A stretch of DNA of 64,000 nt. It comes from Flavobacterium ginsenosidimutans. Lineage in GTDB: Bacteria; Bacteroidota; Bacteroidia; Flavobacteriales; Flavobacteriaceae. Below the pieces are notes generated by a model. The model worked only from the letters and a program-made list of their open reading frames with translations, made no database searches and was not told the origin of the DNA. A program made the translations under genes and the position numbers. Each line of letters opens with the position of its first letter. Position 1 is the stretch's first letter. Below are positions 24,577 through 34,010 of this stretch, piece by piece. The stretch lies in contig NZ_QJRJ01000071.1 of NCBI RefSeq assembly GCF_003254625.1, positions 62,001 through 126,000 of the forward strand, given 5' to 3'.

Positions 24577-25926
24577 TTATCCTTTTAAAATTTTACTTTT
24601 TTCACTTTCGAATTCTTCTGAATTCAAAATTCCAGCATCCAAAAGTTCTTTTAAGTCTAATAATGCTTTCTTTTTGGTTTCCATCGAATTTAAAGCGTCT
24701 GCTTTTGAAGTTTCAGTTTGTGTTGTTTGAATTGGGTTTACAACTGTTCCCGAAGGCGCATATTTCAGAATCAATTCTGTAATTTCATTAAAGCCTTTTA
24801 CGTTTGAATAATCAATTGCTTTTTGCTCTTTCACATTTACAATAGAAGCATCGGCTTTATTATCCAATAGATATTTTACAACATCTTTCTTTCCGTTGGC
24901 TGCGCTGTAATGTAAAGGCGTATTTCCAGATTCGTCCTGAATGTTGATGTCTGCTCCAGCTTCGATAAGCAATTTTACCATACTCAGATTGCCTTTTTTG
25001 GTTGCTACATGCAGAAGACTTTCTCCGCCATAATTATAAGAACTGTTTAGTGTAAAACTAGATTCGTTAGAAATATTAGTAGCGCTGACAATCCAATCCA
25101 AATAATCATTCATAGATGAGGTATCGCCCGCAACAGGTTTACTGTAATTTACATCAACTCCATTTTCTAAAAATAAAGAGACAATCTCCTTTTGATTATT
25201 CGCGCAGGCGTACCAAATTGGAGAATATCCATTATTACTAGAAGTAAATACATCTGATCCTCTTTCAATCAATAATTTAGCTAACATTCGATTGGTTTCA
25301 TAACAGGCAATTAAAAGTGCATTTTCACCAGAATGATTCGTATAGTTTATATTAGCGCCGTTGTCTAAAAGCAAAGTTACCATCGGAATCGATTTGGTAT
25401 AACAAGCATAAAGTAATGGAGTATTTCCTTGTTTATCGGTTACATTAATATCGGCTTTATTGTCTAAAAGCAATTGAATGATTTCTCGATTTAGTTTTGC
25501 TGAAGCCAATAATAAAGGAGTTTCTCCATTGTTATTCAGTAAATTAACATCGACTCCACATTGAAGCAACTTTGTTGCAATTTCGATTTGAGCCGTTTGA
25601 ACAACTAAATGCAGAAGACTATTTCCGTATTTATCATTTTTGGTAATGTCAGCACCATTTTCCAAAAGATACAGGGCCGTTTGTTTCTGTTTTTGAAGAC
25701 AAGCAAAATACAAAGACGTTTCTCCTTGATGATCTTCGTAGTTAATATCTGCACCATCTTCGGTTAGAATTTTTACGATATCAAGATAACCTCTGTGCGC
25801 GGCGTAATGAAGAGCCGTTCTTCCTTTTTCATCTGTATATTTTACATCTACTTCTTTATTTTGAAGCAGTAATTCGGCTATTTTTCGGTTGCCGTTTTCA
25901 CAGGCAATTATAAATGACATTGACAT
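24577..25926 (-). CDS. Ankyrin repeat protein with C-terminal SHOCT-like segment
   Basis: Protein of 449 residues with about eleven ankyrin repeats from residue 1 to about 385 (for example DEKGRTALHYAAHRGYLDIV, DKQGNTPLLYACYTKSIPMV, DESGNTPLHYSAANGKKDVV). After a Thr/Gln linker, residues 410-449 (KKALLDLKELLDAGILNSEE and following) look like a SHOCT domain, the short helical tail of envelope and interaction proteins. No signal peptide. Central member of the ankyrin cluster; the repeats are the likely binding surface. Confidence 0.82.
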   Translation of the reverse strand: MSMSFIIACENGNRKIAELLLQNKEVDVKYTDEKGRTALHYAAHRGYLDIVKILTEDGADINYEDHQGETSLYFACLQKQKQTALYLLENGADITKNDKYGNSLLHLVVQTAQIEIATKLLQCGVDVNLLNNNGETPLLLASAKLNREIIQLLLDNKADINVTDKQGNTPLLYACYTKSIPMVTLLLDNGANINYTNHSGENALLIACYETNRMLAKLLIERGSDVFTSSNNGYSPIWYACANNQKEIVSLFLENGVDVNYSKPVAGDTSSMNDYLDWIVSATNISNESSFTLNSSYNYGGESLLHVATKKGNLSMVKLLIEAGADINIQDESGNTPLHYSAANGKKDVVKYLLDNKADASIVNVKEQKAIDYSNVKGFNEITELILKYAPSGTVVNPIQTTQTETSKADALNSMETKKKALLDLKELLDAGILNSEEFESEKSKILKG

Positions 25927-25954
25927 GTATGTGGTATTTTAGTAAATGATTGTT

Positions 25955-27136
25955 TTATTGTTTCATTAAAAGCTCAACCGTTTTAATTTTCAGGTTGTCT
26001 CCAGAGGCAAGCATCAAGGCCGTTTCGTCTTTATCGTTCGTAATCGAAATATCTGCGCCCTGATCTAGTAATAATTTCACTTTTCTATAGGTTTCTTTAG
26101 CCATTTCTGCATCGTAGTTGACATTGTAAGCGCAGACTTTATGCAAAATGGTATTTCCTTGATTGTCTTGTTCGTTCACATCTAAAGAAACATTCTCTAA
26201 AACCGATTTCAAGATATCCGATTTCTTTTCGACAATAAAATCAATTCCTGATTTGGGTTGTCCGTAATATTGCGCGCAGAAATTCACATCAGCACCATCA
26301 GATAAAAGTCTTTCTAAAAAAGTTATATCGTTTGGAGAAACAGAAACAGAACTGATGAAATTAGTAAACAAAGTTCGTCCGTCTTTATTCACGATATTAA
26401 AATCTGGCGAGGAGACAGATGCTAAAGCGTCGTACATATCATACGAAAGCTGCTCTGCAACAGCATAATAAAAAGCAGTATTGTTTTGGTTGTCGGTTTC
26501 GTTGGCATCGGCACCGTTTTCTAGTAAAAATGGAAGAAGTTCTTTTCGATTTCTTTTAACTGCGCACATTAAGGGAGTAGTTCCAACAATATTTTTCTCG
26601 TTGATGTCAACGCCATTATTGATCAAAATGGTAATATATTCTTTTACTTTTTCTGGATCAAGACCATAAGTATTCAAAATGTTATAGATAAAATTTTCTC
26701 CTGCATTGTTCTTATACTGTGTGTTAGCTCCAAAATCTTCAACTAAAACTTGAACTATTTTTGGCGAAATTCCTTTTTCAAGAAAATAACCAAGAAGAGT
26801 TTTGTCGCTGATTTCGTCGTTAAGGTTATCCATTTTCGACATCAATTCTTTGAAAAAAATGATCGATTCGTCGTCATCTTTTAAATATCGGGTTAAAGGA
26901 CTAAAAATCGATTGGTCAAAACTGTCTAATTCATAAATGTCGGTTTCGATAAATCCGGCTTTAATTAGTCTTTCAATGAAATCAATTTCTTTGGCTTCAA
27001 TAATTTTGGCTGATATTTGAGAAAAATTGTTTTTAAGATATTGATCGTTAAATTTTTCCCCGTTATTTAGGCATTCTCTGGCCGCGTCAAATTTTCCCTG
27101 AAAAAGGAAGTTTTCAATCTGGTTTTGTGTTTGCAT
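25955..27136 (-). CDS. Ankyrin repeat protein, first gene of the cluster
   Basis: Protein of 393 residues, no signal peptide. Several ankyrin-type repeats are readable in residues 150-230 (NEKNIVGTTPLMCAVKRNRK, NETDNQNNTAFYYAVAE) and near the end (NEQDNQGNTILHKVCAYN, TNDKDETALMLASGDN). The N-terminal third is divergent and may be degenerate repeats. It stands at the head of the leftward cluster: ankyrin, ankyrin-SHOCT, lipoprotein, ankyrin, lipoprotein. Confidence 0.78.
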   Translation of the reverse strand: MQTQNQIENFLFQGKFDAARECLNNGEKFNDQYLKNNFSQISAKIIEAKEIDFIERLIKAGFIETDIYELDSFDQSIFSPLTRYLKDDDESIIFFKELMSKMDNLNDEISDKTLLGYFLEKGISPKIVQVLVEDFGANTQYKNNAGENFIYNILNTYGLDPEKVKEYITILINNGVDINEKNIVGTTPLMCAVKRNRKELLPFLLENGADANETDNQNNTAFYYAVAEQLSYDMYDALASVSSPDFNIVNKDGRTLFTNFISSVSVSPNDITFLERLLSDGADVNFCAQYYGQPKSGIDFIVEKKSDILKSVLENVSLDVNEQDNQGNTILHKVCAYNVNYDAEMAKETYRKVKLLLDQGADISITNDKDETALMLASGDNLKIKTVELLMKQ

Positions 27137-27491
27137 TTGAAATATATTTAAAAATGATGATAAGTTTTAATTGCAATTTGGCTTGTAATTGTTGGCTTCG
27201 CAAACCATGCTGTAAGATAAAACATAAAAATGAGAAATATATTTCAGGATAAAAATTAAAAAGGGGTTTTTACAACTTATTAACAAACATAAACATCATT
27301 TGTAGGCTTTTTTGTTTTAAAGTAGGAATAAGCTTCTATTTTGTAATGAATTTGATTTATAAAACAATTCATTTTTTATTTAACAACCCTTTACAACTAA
27401 TCTATAAATAGCCAAATAAAAAAAATACTATCTTTACCGATCAAACGTTTATGAACTTAAGCTGCATTCTGGCAGCACTACATATATAATT
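27137..27491. other. Divergent intergenic region between ankyrin cluster and ricT
   Basis: 355 AT-rich bases with no gene. On the plus strand TATCTTTA (27429-27436) resembles the -7 consensus with one mismatch, 56 bases before the ricT ATG. No matching element was found for the ankyrin side, and no repeat or terminator is evident. Confidence 0.3.
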
Positions 27492-28901
27492 ATGGCATGT
27501 ACAAGTTGTTCAACCTCAGACGGTGGCGCACCAAAAGGTTGTAAAAATAATGGGACTTGCGGCACCGATAGCTGCAATAAATTGACGGTTTTTGACTGGC
27601 TTTCAAACATGAGCCCGTCTAATGGAGAGGCGATTTTTGATTGTGTTGAGGTTCGTTTTAAAAACGGACGTAAGGAATTTTTTAGAAATTCGGAGAAATT
27701 AACTTTAAGTATTGGCGATATTGTAGCAACTGTTGCTTCGCCAGGACATGATATTGGAATTGTGACTCTTACAGGAGAATTAGTTAAAATTCAAATGAAG
27801 AAAAAAGGGGTGAATTACGAAAGTAACGAAGTTCCAAAAATTTACAGAAAAGCATCTCAAAAAGATATCGATATTTGGTCTGTAGCGCGTGATCGTGAAG
27901 AGCCAATGAAGGTTCGCGCACGTGAATTGGCGATTCAGCACAAATTGGAAATGAAAATTTCGGATATCGAATTTCAAGGAGACGGATCAAAAGCGACTTT
28001 TTACTACACAGCAAACGATCGTGTTGACTTTAGAATGCTGATTAAAGATTTTGCTAAAGAATTCAGTACGAGAGTAGAAATGAAACAAGTTGGTTTCCGT
28101 CAGGAAGCGGCTCGTTTAGGTGGAGTTGGTTCTTGCGGACGTGAACTTTGCTGTTCGACTTGGTTAACCGATTTCAGAAGTGTAAATACTTCTGCAGCGC
28201 GTTATCAGCAGTTATCATTGAATCCGCAGAAATTAGCGGGACAATGTGGGAAATTAAAATGCTGTCTGAACTATGAGTTAGATACTTACATGGACGCATT
28301 AAAAGATTTCCCTGATTATGATACAAAACTGATCACTGAAAAAGGAGATGCTGTCTGCCAAAAACAAGATATTTTTAAAGGGTTAATGTGGTTTGCTTAT
28401 ACAAACAACTTTGCAAACTGGCATGTTTTAAAAATCGATCAGGTAAAAGAAATTATAGCTGAAAACAAGCAGAAAAATAAGGTTTCTTCTTTAGAAGATT
28501 TTGCTGTTGAGGTTACTTCAGAGCCTGAAAAAGACTTCAATAATGCAATGGGTCAAGAGAGTTTAACTCGTTTTGATCAGCCAAAAAGAAAGAAAAAACC
28601 AAATCGCAAACGTAAGCAAAATGCAGAGGCGGCTGGTGTTGCAGTTCCAGTGAAACCACAGCAAGAAAAAAATGCTAATAACGCTAAACCAGCAGGAAAT
28701 AATAATCCGAACAATGGTAATGCGAACAACGGAAATGTGAACAACGGAAATGTGGCTAAACCAAACAATCCAAACAAGCCAAATCATAAGAAAAAGCATA
28801 ATTCGAACAAAAACAATCCGAATAAGCAAAATTCAAATGAAAATAAACCTGCTGAACCTAGAAAACCAATAACGAATACTAAAAATGAGAATAAAAAATA
28901 G
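27492..28901 (+). CDS. ricT: PSP1 domain protein RicT (YaaT) with Asn-rich tail
   Basis: Protein of 469 residues. A Cys-rich N-terminus (MACTSCSTSDGG, CKNNGTCGTDSC) is followed by the PSP1 core, about residues 45-310, with VGSCGRELCCSTWL and GQCGKLKCCLNYE cysteine motifs that hold an Fe-S cluster in RicT. In Bacillus the Ric complex affects RNA processing and competence. The last 110 residues are low-complexity: Lys/Arg-rich then Asn/Gly/Pro repeats (NNGNVNNGNV). The 3' end overlaps gldH by 17 bases. The combination ricT-gldH-PBP1A appears to be a transcription unit. Confidence 0.9.
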   Translation: MACTSCSTSDGGAPKGCKNNGTCGTDSCNKLTVFDWLSNMSPSNGEAIFDCVEVRFKNGRKEFFRNSEKLTLSIGDIVATVASPGHDIGIVTLTGELVKIQMKKKGVNYESNEVPKIYRKASQKDIDIWSVARDREEPMKVRARELAIQHKLEMKISDIEFQGDGSKATFYYTANDRVDFRMLIKDFAKEFSTRVEMKQVGFRQEAARLGGVGSCGRELCCSTWLTDFRSVNTSAARYQQLSLNPQKLAGQCGKLKCCLNYELDTYMDALKDFPDYDTKLITEKGDAVCQKQDIFKGLMWFAYTNNFANWHVLKIDQVKEIIAENKQKNKVSSLEDFAVEVTSEPEKDFNNAMGQESLTRFDQPKRKKKPNRKRKQNAEAAGVAVPVKPQQEKNANNAKPAGNNNPNNGNANNGNVNNGNVAKPNNPNKPNHKKKHNSNKNNPNKQNSNENKPAEPRKPITNTKNENKK

Positions 28902-29364
28902 CGGAATTCTTCTTTTGGCAGCGATACTTCTTTTTTCTTGCGATAAAAAAAGAGTATTCGATGAGTACAAATCTGTTGGAAGTGCTTGGCATAAAGACAG
29001 TATTGTAACTTTTAATCTGCCGGTTTTAGATTCTACAAAAAAATACAATCTGTTTGTAAACATACGAGACAATAACAATTATCCGTTTAATAATTTGTTT
29101 TTGATTGTTTCAATGGAAATGCCAAACGGATTTACAAAAGTGGATACCTTAGAATACCAAATGGCTGAGCCAGACGGAACTTTATTAGGAAACGGATTTT
29201 CAGATATAAAAGAAAGTAAGCTTTATTACAAAGAAGATGTAAAGTTTAGAGGAAATTATAAAGTTCACATCAAACAAGCTGTAAGACAATCAGGTAAAAT
29301 TCCTGGTGTTGAAGCTTTAGAAGGAATTACAGACGTTGGTTTTAGAATAGAACAAAAAGATTAG
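28885..29364 (+). CDS. gldH: Gliding motility lipoprotein GldH
   Basis: Lipoprotein of 159 residues with lipobox LLFSC (Cys near residue 19), matching the known GldH family (YNLFVNIRDNNNYPFNNLFL, MAEPDGTLLGNG, DVKFRGNYKVHIKQ). In F. johnsoniae GldH is required for gliding and for chitin utilisation. It overlaps ricT by 17 bases and is 9 bases from the PBP1A gene. It supports the flavobacterial assignment and suggests the organism can glide, though motility needs many other gld/spr genes. Confidence 0.93.
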   Translation: MRIKNSGILLLAAILLFSCDKKRVFDEYKSVGSAWHKDSIVTFNLPVLDSTKKYNLFVNIRDNNNYPFNNLFLIVSMEMPNGFTKVDTLEYQMAEPDGTLLGNGFSDIKESKLYYKEDVKFRGNYKVHIKQAVRQSGKIPGVEALEGITDVGFRIEQKD

Positions 29365-29373
29365 ATAAATAAT

Positions 29374-31680
29374 ATGGCTGCTAAAAAAAACAATCAATCC
29401 AATACCGTTAAGGATATCAATTATTACAAAAAGAAATTTTGGCGAATTTTTGCCTACTCTTTACTTGGAGTTTTAGCTTTCTTTTTATTTGCTTCTTGGG
29501 GATTATTTGGTTCTATGCCTTCCTTTGAAGATTTAGAAAATCCAGATTCAAATCTTGCTACTGAAATTATCTCTTCTGATGGAGTCGTAATTGGTAAATA
29601 TTTCAAAACGAATAGATCTCAGCTTAAATATTCAGATTTACCTAAAAATTTGGTTGAAGCGCTTGTTGCAACTGAAGACGCACGTTTCTACGAACATTCG
29701 GGAATTGATGGACGCGGAACTTTAAGAGCAGTTTTTACTTTAGGAACAAATGGTGGTGCAAGTACATTGACACAACAGCTTGCAAAACAATTGTTTCACG
29801 GTGAAGGATCTAAGTTTTTACCGTTTAGAATTGTTCAAAAAATTAAAGAATGGATTATCGCCATTCGTCTAGAAAGACAATACACGAAGAATGAAATTTT
29901 GGCGATGTACTGTAACGTTTATGATTTCGGAAATTACTCTGTTGGTGTAAGTTCTGCAGCTCAGACTTATTTTTCTAAAGAGCCGAAAGACTTGACAGTA
30001 GACGAATCTGCTATTTTGGTTGGAATGTTCAAGAATTCAGGTTTATACAATCCAGTAAGAAATCCGCAGGGAGTAAAAAACCGTCGTAATGTGGTTTTGT
30101 CTCAAATGGCAAAAGCAAAAATGATTTCAGAATCTGAAAAAGAAAGACTTCAAGCTTTACCAATTACTTTGAAATTTAAATTAGAAAGCCACCGTGAAGG
30201 TATGGCAACTTATTTTAGAGAGTATCTTCGTGATTACATGAAAAAATGGGTTACTGAAAACAAAAAACCTGACGGATCGGAATATGATATTTACAAAGAC
30301 GGTCTTAAAATCTATACAACGATAGATTCTAGAATGCAGCAATATGCGGAAGAAGCTGTTGCGGCACATATGAAAAATCTGCAGGAACAATTTTTTATTG
30401 ATATGAAAAACAATAAAAATGCTCCTTTCGTGAATATTACACAAGCAGAAACAGACCGAATCATGATGCAGGCAATGAAAAATTCTGTTCGTTGGGCTCA
30501 GATGAAAGATATGGATAAAAGCGAAGATGATATCATTGCTTCATTCAAAGTAAAAACAAAAATGCGTGTTTTTACATGGAAAGGGGAACGCGATACGATT
30601 ATGACACCGCTTGATTCTATTCGCTATTACAAACACTTTTTGCAATCTGGTTTAATGTCAATGGAGCCTCAGACTGGAGCAATTAAAGCTTGGGTTGGAG
30701 GAATCAATTACAAATATTTCCAATACGACCACGTAGGACAAGGAGCAAGACAAGTTGGTTCGACTTTTAAGCCTTTCGTTTACGCAACAGCTATTGAACA
30801 ATTAAATATGTCTCCATGTGATTCTATTTTGGATGGACCTTTCATGATTCATAAAGGACGTCACCACGTAACAGAAGACTGGGAACCAAGAAACTCAGAT
30901 TACAGATACCGCGGAATGGTAACTTTAAAACAAGCTCTAGCGGCTTCTATCAATACAGTTTCAGCTAAATTAATTGATAGAACTAGTCCAGAAGCTGTTG
31001 TAGAATTGACGAAGAAATTAGGAGTAAAAACAGAAATTCCAGTTCAGCCTTCAATCGCATTGGGAGCTGTAGATATTACAGTTGAAGACATGGTTGCGGC
31101 ATATAGTACATTTGCGAACCAGGGAGTTTATGTAAAACCACAGTTTTTAAGCCGAATTGAAAACAAAAGTGGAGAGGTTATTTACGAACCAATTCCAGAA
31201 TCTCATGACGTTTTAAATAAAGATATTGCTTTTGCAGTAATCAAATTACTTCAAGGGGTAACAGAAAGTGGTTCTGGTGTACGTTTACGTACTCAAGGCG
31301 GCGGAAGTGGAGACAATCGTTGGACAGGTTATCCATACATGTTTACAAATCCTATTGCAGGTAAAACCGGTACAACTCAAAATCAATCTGATGGTTGGTT
31401 TATGGGAATGGTTCCAAACTTGGTAACTGGAGTTTGGGTTGGATGCGAAGACCGTTCAGCACGTTTCAAAAGTTTGACTTATGGACAAGGAGCAACTGCC
31501 GCGTTACCTGTTTGGGGGTATTACATGAAAAAATGTTATGCCGATAAAAACCTTCAGATTTCTAAAGGAGAATTTGAGCGTCCAGCAAACCTTTCAATAA
31601 AAGTAGATTGTTATGCTAGGCCAGCTGTGGTAAAAGACACTACACAAACGGAACAAAATACAGACGAATTTGAATTGTAA
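29374..31680 (+). CDS. mrcA: Bifunctional penicillin-binding protein 1A
   Basis: Murein synthase of 768 residues. One N-terminal TM helix (about 25-45), then the GT51 glycosyltransferase domain (ATEDARFYEHSGIDGRG, GGASTLTQQLAKQLF), then the transpeptidase domain: active-site SxxK in QVGSTFKPFVYA, SxN in ASINTVSAK, and KTG in AGKTGTTQNQSDGWF. It acts in the periplasm, polymerising and cross-linking peptidoglycan. Last gene of the ricT-gldH unit. A terminator follows at 31717. Confidence 0.95.
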   Translation: MAAKKNNQSNTVKDINYYKKKFWRIFAYSLLGVLAFFLFASWGLFGSMPSFEDLENPDSNLATEIISSDGVVIGKYFKTNRSQLKYSDLPKNLVEALVATEDARFYEHSGIDGRGTLRAVFTLGTNGGASTLTQQLAKQLFHGEGSKFLPFRIVQKIKEWIIAIRLERQYTKNEILAMYCNVYDFGNYSVGVSSAAQTYFSKEPKDLTVDESAILVGMFKNSGLYNPVRNPQGVKNRRNVVLSQMAKAKMISESEKERLQALPITLKFKLESHREGMATYFREYLRDYMKKWVTENKKPDGSEYDIYKDGLKIYTTIDSRMQQYAEEAVAAHMKNLQEQFFIDMKNNKNAPFVNITQAETDRIMMQAMKNSVRWAQMKDMDKSEDDIIASFKVKTKMRVFTWKGERDTIMTPLDSIRYYKHFLQSGLMSMEPQTGAIKAWVGGINYKYFQYDHVGQGARQVGSTFKPFVYATAIEQLNMSPCDSILDGPFMIHKGRHHVTEDWEPRNSDYRYRGMVTLKQALAASINTVSAKLIDRTSPEAVVELTKKLGVKTEIPVQPSIALGAVDITVEDMVAAYSTFANQGVYVKPQFLSRIENKSGEVIYEPIPESHDVLNKDIAFAVIKLLQGVTESGSGVRLRTQGGGSGDNRWTGYPYMFTNPIAGKTGTTQNQSDGWFMGMVPNLVTGVWVGCEDRSARFKSLTYGQGATAALPVWGYYMKKCYADKNLQISKGEFERPANLSIKVDCYARPAVVKDTTQTEQNTDEFEL

Positions 31681-31716
31681 CAATGTTGCAATAAAACGTA
31701 TCTAATTATATTTCAG

Positions 31717-31758
31717 TCCCTTTACAACTCTTTTCAAAAGATTAGTAAAGGGATTTTT
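31717..31758 (+). terminator. Intrinsic terminator after the PBP1A gene
   Basis: TCCCTTTAC (31717-31725) pairs with GTAAAGGGA (31745-31753); an inner CTTTT-C-AAAAG stem extends it, and TTTTT follows. Confidence 0.8.
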
Positions 31759-31846
31759 CTTTTGGTTTTATTTTTACGAAATCGTTATAATTCCATCTAA
31801 AAATCTTATTTTTATCAAAAATATTCAGCAATAAAGACAGTTTGTT

Positions 31847-32548
31847 ATGATAACAAAAAAAGTAAATGGCGTTCAGGATGCTATTGACGGAATTAAAAGC
31901 GGTATGACCATCATGTTTGGTGGTTTTGGATTATGTGGTATTCCTGAAAATACAATAGCGGCTTTAGTAAATACTTCGATTTCAGATTTAACTTGTATTT
32001 CTAACAATGCAGGAGTCGATGATTTTGGATTGGGATTATTGTTGCAGAAAAAACAAATCAAAAAGATGATTTCGTCTTATGTGGGCGAAAATGCCGAATT
32101 CGAGCGTCAGATGCTTTCTGGAGAACTTGAAGTTGAATTAACGCCTCAAGGAACTCTAGCAGAACGCTGTCGTGCGGCTCAGGCCGGAATTCCAGCTTTC
32201 TTTACACCAGCAGGCTACGGAACTGAAGTGGCAGAAGGAAAAGAAGCAAGAGAATTCAACGGAAAAATGCATATCATGGAAGAAGCTTTCAAAGCTGACT
32301 TTGCTATTGTAAAAGCTTGGAAAGGTGATGAAGCAGGAAATCTGATTTTCAAAGGAACAGCTAGAAACTTTAATGCTTGTATGGCTGGAGCTGGAAAAAT
32401 TACAATTGCGGAAGTTGAAGAACTGGTTCCCGTTGGGACTTTAGATCCAAATCAGATTCATATTCCGGGAATTATGGTGCAGCGCATTTTTCAAGGAGAA
32501 AAATTTGAGAAGCGAATTGAACAACGCACAGTAAGAACTAGAAATTAG
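31847..32548 (+). CDS. scoA: 3-oxoacid CoA-transferase, subunit A
   Basis: Subunit A (233 residues) of the succinyl-CoA:3-ketoacid CoA-transferase type. [17 protein letters not shown] and [15 protein letters not shown] are typical of the CoA-binding and oxyanion regions. Together with subunit B at 32637 it exchanges CoA between acyl carriers, used in ketone body and fatty-acid breakdown. The genes are separated by 88 bases of repeat. Confidence 0.93.
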   Translation: MITKKVNGVQDAIDGIKSGMTIMFGGFGLCGIPENTIAALVNTSISDLTCISNNAGVDDFGLGLLLQKKQIKKMISSYVGENAEFERQMLSGELEVELTPQGTLAERCRAAQAGIPAFFTPAGYGTEVAEGKEAREFNGKMHIMEEAFKADFAIVKAWKGDEAGNLIFKGTARNFNACMAGAGKITIAEVEELVPVGTLDPNQIHIPGIMVQRIFQGEKFEKRIEQRTVRTRN

Positions 32549-32550
32549 AT

Positions 32551-32622
32551 AATGAGAAAATGTGACAATTGGATAATTAAACACATAGCGTAAGAATTAT
32601 CTAATTATCAAATTTTCTAATT
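32551..32622. repeat. Imperfect inverted repeat between the CoA-transferase genes
   Basis: Arms 32551-32578 and 32595-32622 match as reverse complements at about 24 of 28 positions, with AATTATC-AATT and ATTTTCT blocks in common. It is a Flavobacterium-type intergenic repeat and may affect relative expression of the two subunits. Confidence 0.5.
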
Positions 32623-32636
32623 GACACATTAAAGAT

Positions 32637-33293
32637 ATGGCACTTAGTAAAGAAGATATAGCAAAACGAATTGCAAAAGAGGTAAAAGATCGTTATTTCG
32701 TAAACCTTGGAATTGGGATTCCTACTTTGGTTGCGAATTACGTTCGAGAAGATATAGCAGTAGAATTTCAAAGTGAAAATGGAGTTCTTGGAATGGGACC
32801 TTTTCCTTTTGAAGGAGAAGAAGATGCAGATATTATCAATGCAGGAAAACAAACCATTACGACACTTCCTGGTGCAAGTTTCTTTGATTCGGCTTTCAGT
32901 TTCGGAATGATTCGCAGTCAGAAAGTCGATTTGACGATTCTGGGAGCAATGGAGGTTTCTGAAAACGGAGATATCGCCAATTGGAAAATTCCAGGCAAAA
33001 TGGTTAAGGGAATGGGAGGCGCAATGGATTTGGTGGCTTCCGCCGAAAATATAATCGTTGCCATGATGCACGTAAACAAAGCAGGAGAGTCTAAAATCTT
33101 AAAAAGATGTACTTTACCATTAACAGGCGTAGGATGCGTTAAAAAGGTTGTAACTGAGCTTGCAGTTCTCGAAGTAACAGAAAAAGGTTTTAAGCTCTTA
33201 GAACGAGCGCCAGGTATCTCAGTCGAGCACATCATCGCATCAACAGAAGCTGATTTGATCATTGAAGGTGAAATTCCTGAAATGGTGATTTGA
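32637..33293 (+). CDS. scoB: 3-oxoacid CoA-transferase, subunit B
   Basis: Subunit B (218 residues). The catalytic glutamate lies in FQSENGVLGMGP, with NLGIGIPTLVANYV and DADIINAGKQTIT flanking it, all typical of ScoB. The start follows a repeat-filled 88-base gap after scoA. The gene ends 69 bases before a terminator hairpin. Confidence 0.94.
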   Translation: MALSKEDIAKRIAKEVKDRYFVNLGIGIPTLVANYVREDIAVEFQSENGVLGMGPFPFEGEEDADIINAGKQTITTLPGASFFDSAFSFGMIRSQKVDLTILGAMEVSENGDIANWKIPGKMVKGMGGAMDLVASAENIIVAMMHVNKAGESKILKRCTLPLTGVGCVKKVVTELAVLEVTEKGFKLLERAPGISVEHIIASTEADLIIEGEIPEMVI

Positions 33294-33301
33294 TTTTTTT
33301 A

Positions 33302-33345
33302 GGTAGAAAGGTTCAGAGGGGCAAAGGTTCAAGTTGCAAAGCTGT
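33302..33345. repeat. AGGTTCA-type intergenic repeat
   Basis: AGAAAGGTTCAGAGGGGCAA and GGTTCAAGTTGCAAAG are of the same type as the reverse complement of 43068-43102 (GTACAAAGGGTCAAAGTTGC). Only the repeat is visible here. Confidence 0.4.
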
Positions 33346-33361
33346 ACAGTGATTTAGATAG

Positions 33362-33392
33362 AGAGAACTTCATTAATGGAGTTCTCTTTTTT
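33362..33392 (+). terminator. Terminator after scoB
   Basis: AGAGAACT (33362-33369) pairs with AGTTCTCT (33380-33387); T-rich sequence follows. Confidence 0.75.
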
Positions 33393-33465
33393 GTTTTCTG
33401 CTAGAGCGTATAATGGAAACGTAATCTTTTTCTTTACATTTGCTGTGATTTAAAAAAATACGCCT

Positions 33466-33909
33466 TTGGAAAAGTTTGAAATCGATATTAAATGGGGAAG
33501 TTATTTGTTTATAGCAAATGCAGTAGTTTCAATTGTAATATCACTTTTAATGTTGTTAGTTGACTATCAAAGTTTAAGATATTTGTCAAATATTCTTATA
33601 CTAGTTTTTATCATTCAATTAATATATTTTACTATTAAAGCGATATCGGAAAACAAAAAGAATGATTTAAGTAAAGGTTATAGAAAGTTTTTTGTTTTTG
33701 TTAGGCTTTTAATGTTCTTTTATCTTCTGACGTCATTTTTGAATGGGAATGCAATTACGGAGACAGATAGTTGGTACTTGTCTTTATTTGTGCCATATAG
33801 GAAAAAAGATATTGCAGAATTATTAGTAGAAGATGATCCAAAAGAATATAACGGAATTACACTTAATGAGTTTATTGATGCGTTAAAAAGAAAGTTCAGC
33901 AGATCATAA
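33466..33909 (+). CDS. Small membrane protein, unknown function
   Basis: Protein of 147 residues, read from a TTG at 33466; no suitable ATG is nearer the start of the hydrophobic part. Three TM segments are visible (about 13-32, 40-60 and 76-93), and a soluble Asp/Glu-rich tail (DIAELLVEDDPKEYNGITLN) follows. I do not recognise a family. A strong terminator shared with the converging gene follows. Confidence 0.62.
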   Translation: MEKFEIDIKWGSYLFIANAVVSIVISLLMLLVDYQSLRYLSNILILVFIIQLIYFTIKAISENKKNDLSKGYRKFFVFVRLLMFFYLLTSFLNGNAITETDSWYLSLFVPYRKKDIAELLVEDDPKEYNGITLNEFIDALKRKFSRS

Positions 33910-33924
33910 ATTCACATTAAATAA

Positions 33925-33963
33925 AAAACGAAAAAACCGCCCTAAAGGCGGTTTTTTCGTTTT
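33925..33963. terminator. Bidirectional terminator, 17-bp stem
   Basis: Perfect stem of 17 bases (33925-33941 with 33947-33963), core ACCGCC/GGCGGT, loop CTAAA, and A/T tracts at both ends. It separates the converging genes. A CTTAGAAACTTAGAATCTCA repeat follows on the right. Confidence 0.9.
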
Positions 33964-34010
33964 AAAGTCTTAGAAACTTAGAATCTCAGCATCTTAGCAA
34001 CTTTTAAAAA

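Noticed and set aside
28563..28829. Minus-strand hydrophobic open frames in the ricT tail
   Set aside because: They arise from the low-complexity Asn codons of ricT and are not independent proteins.
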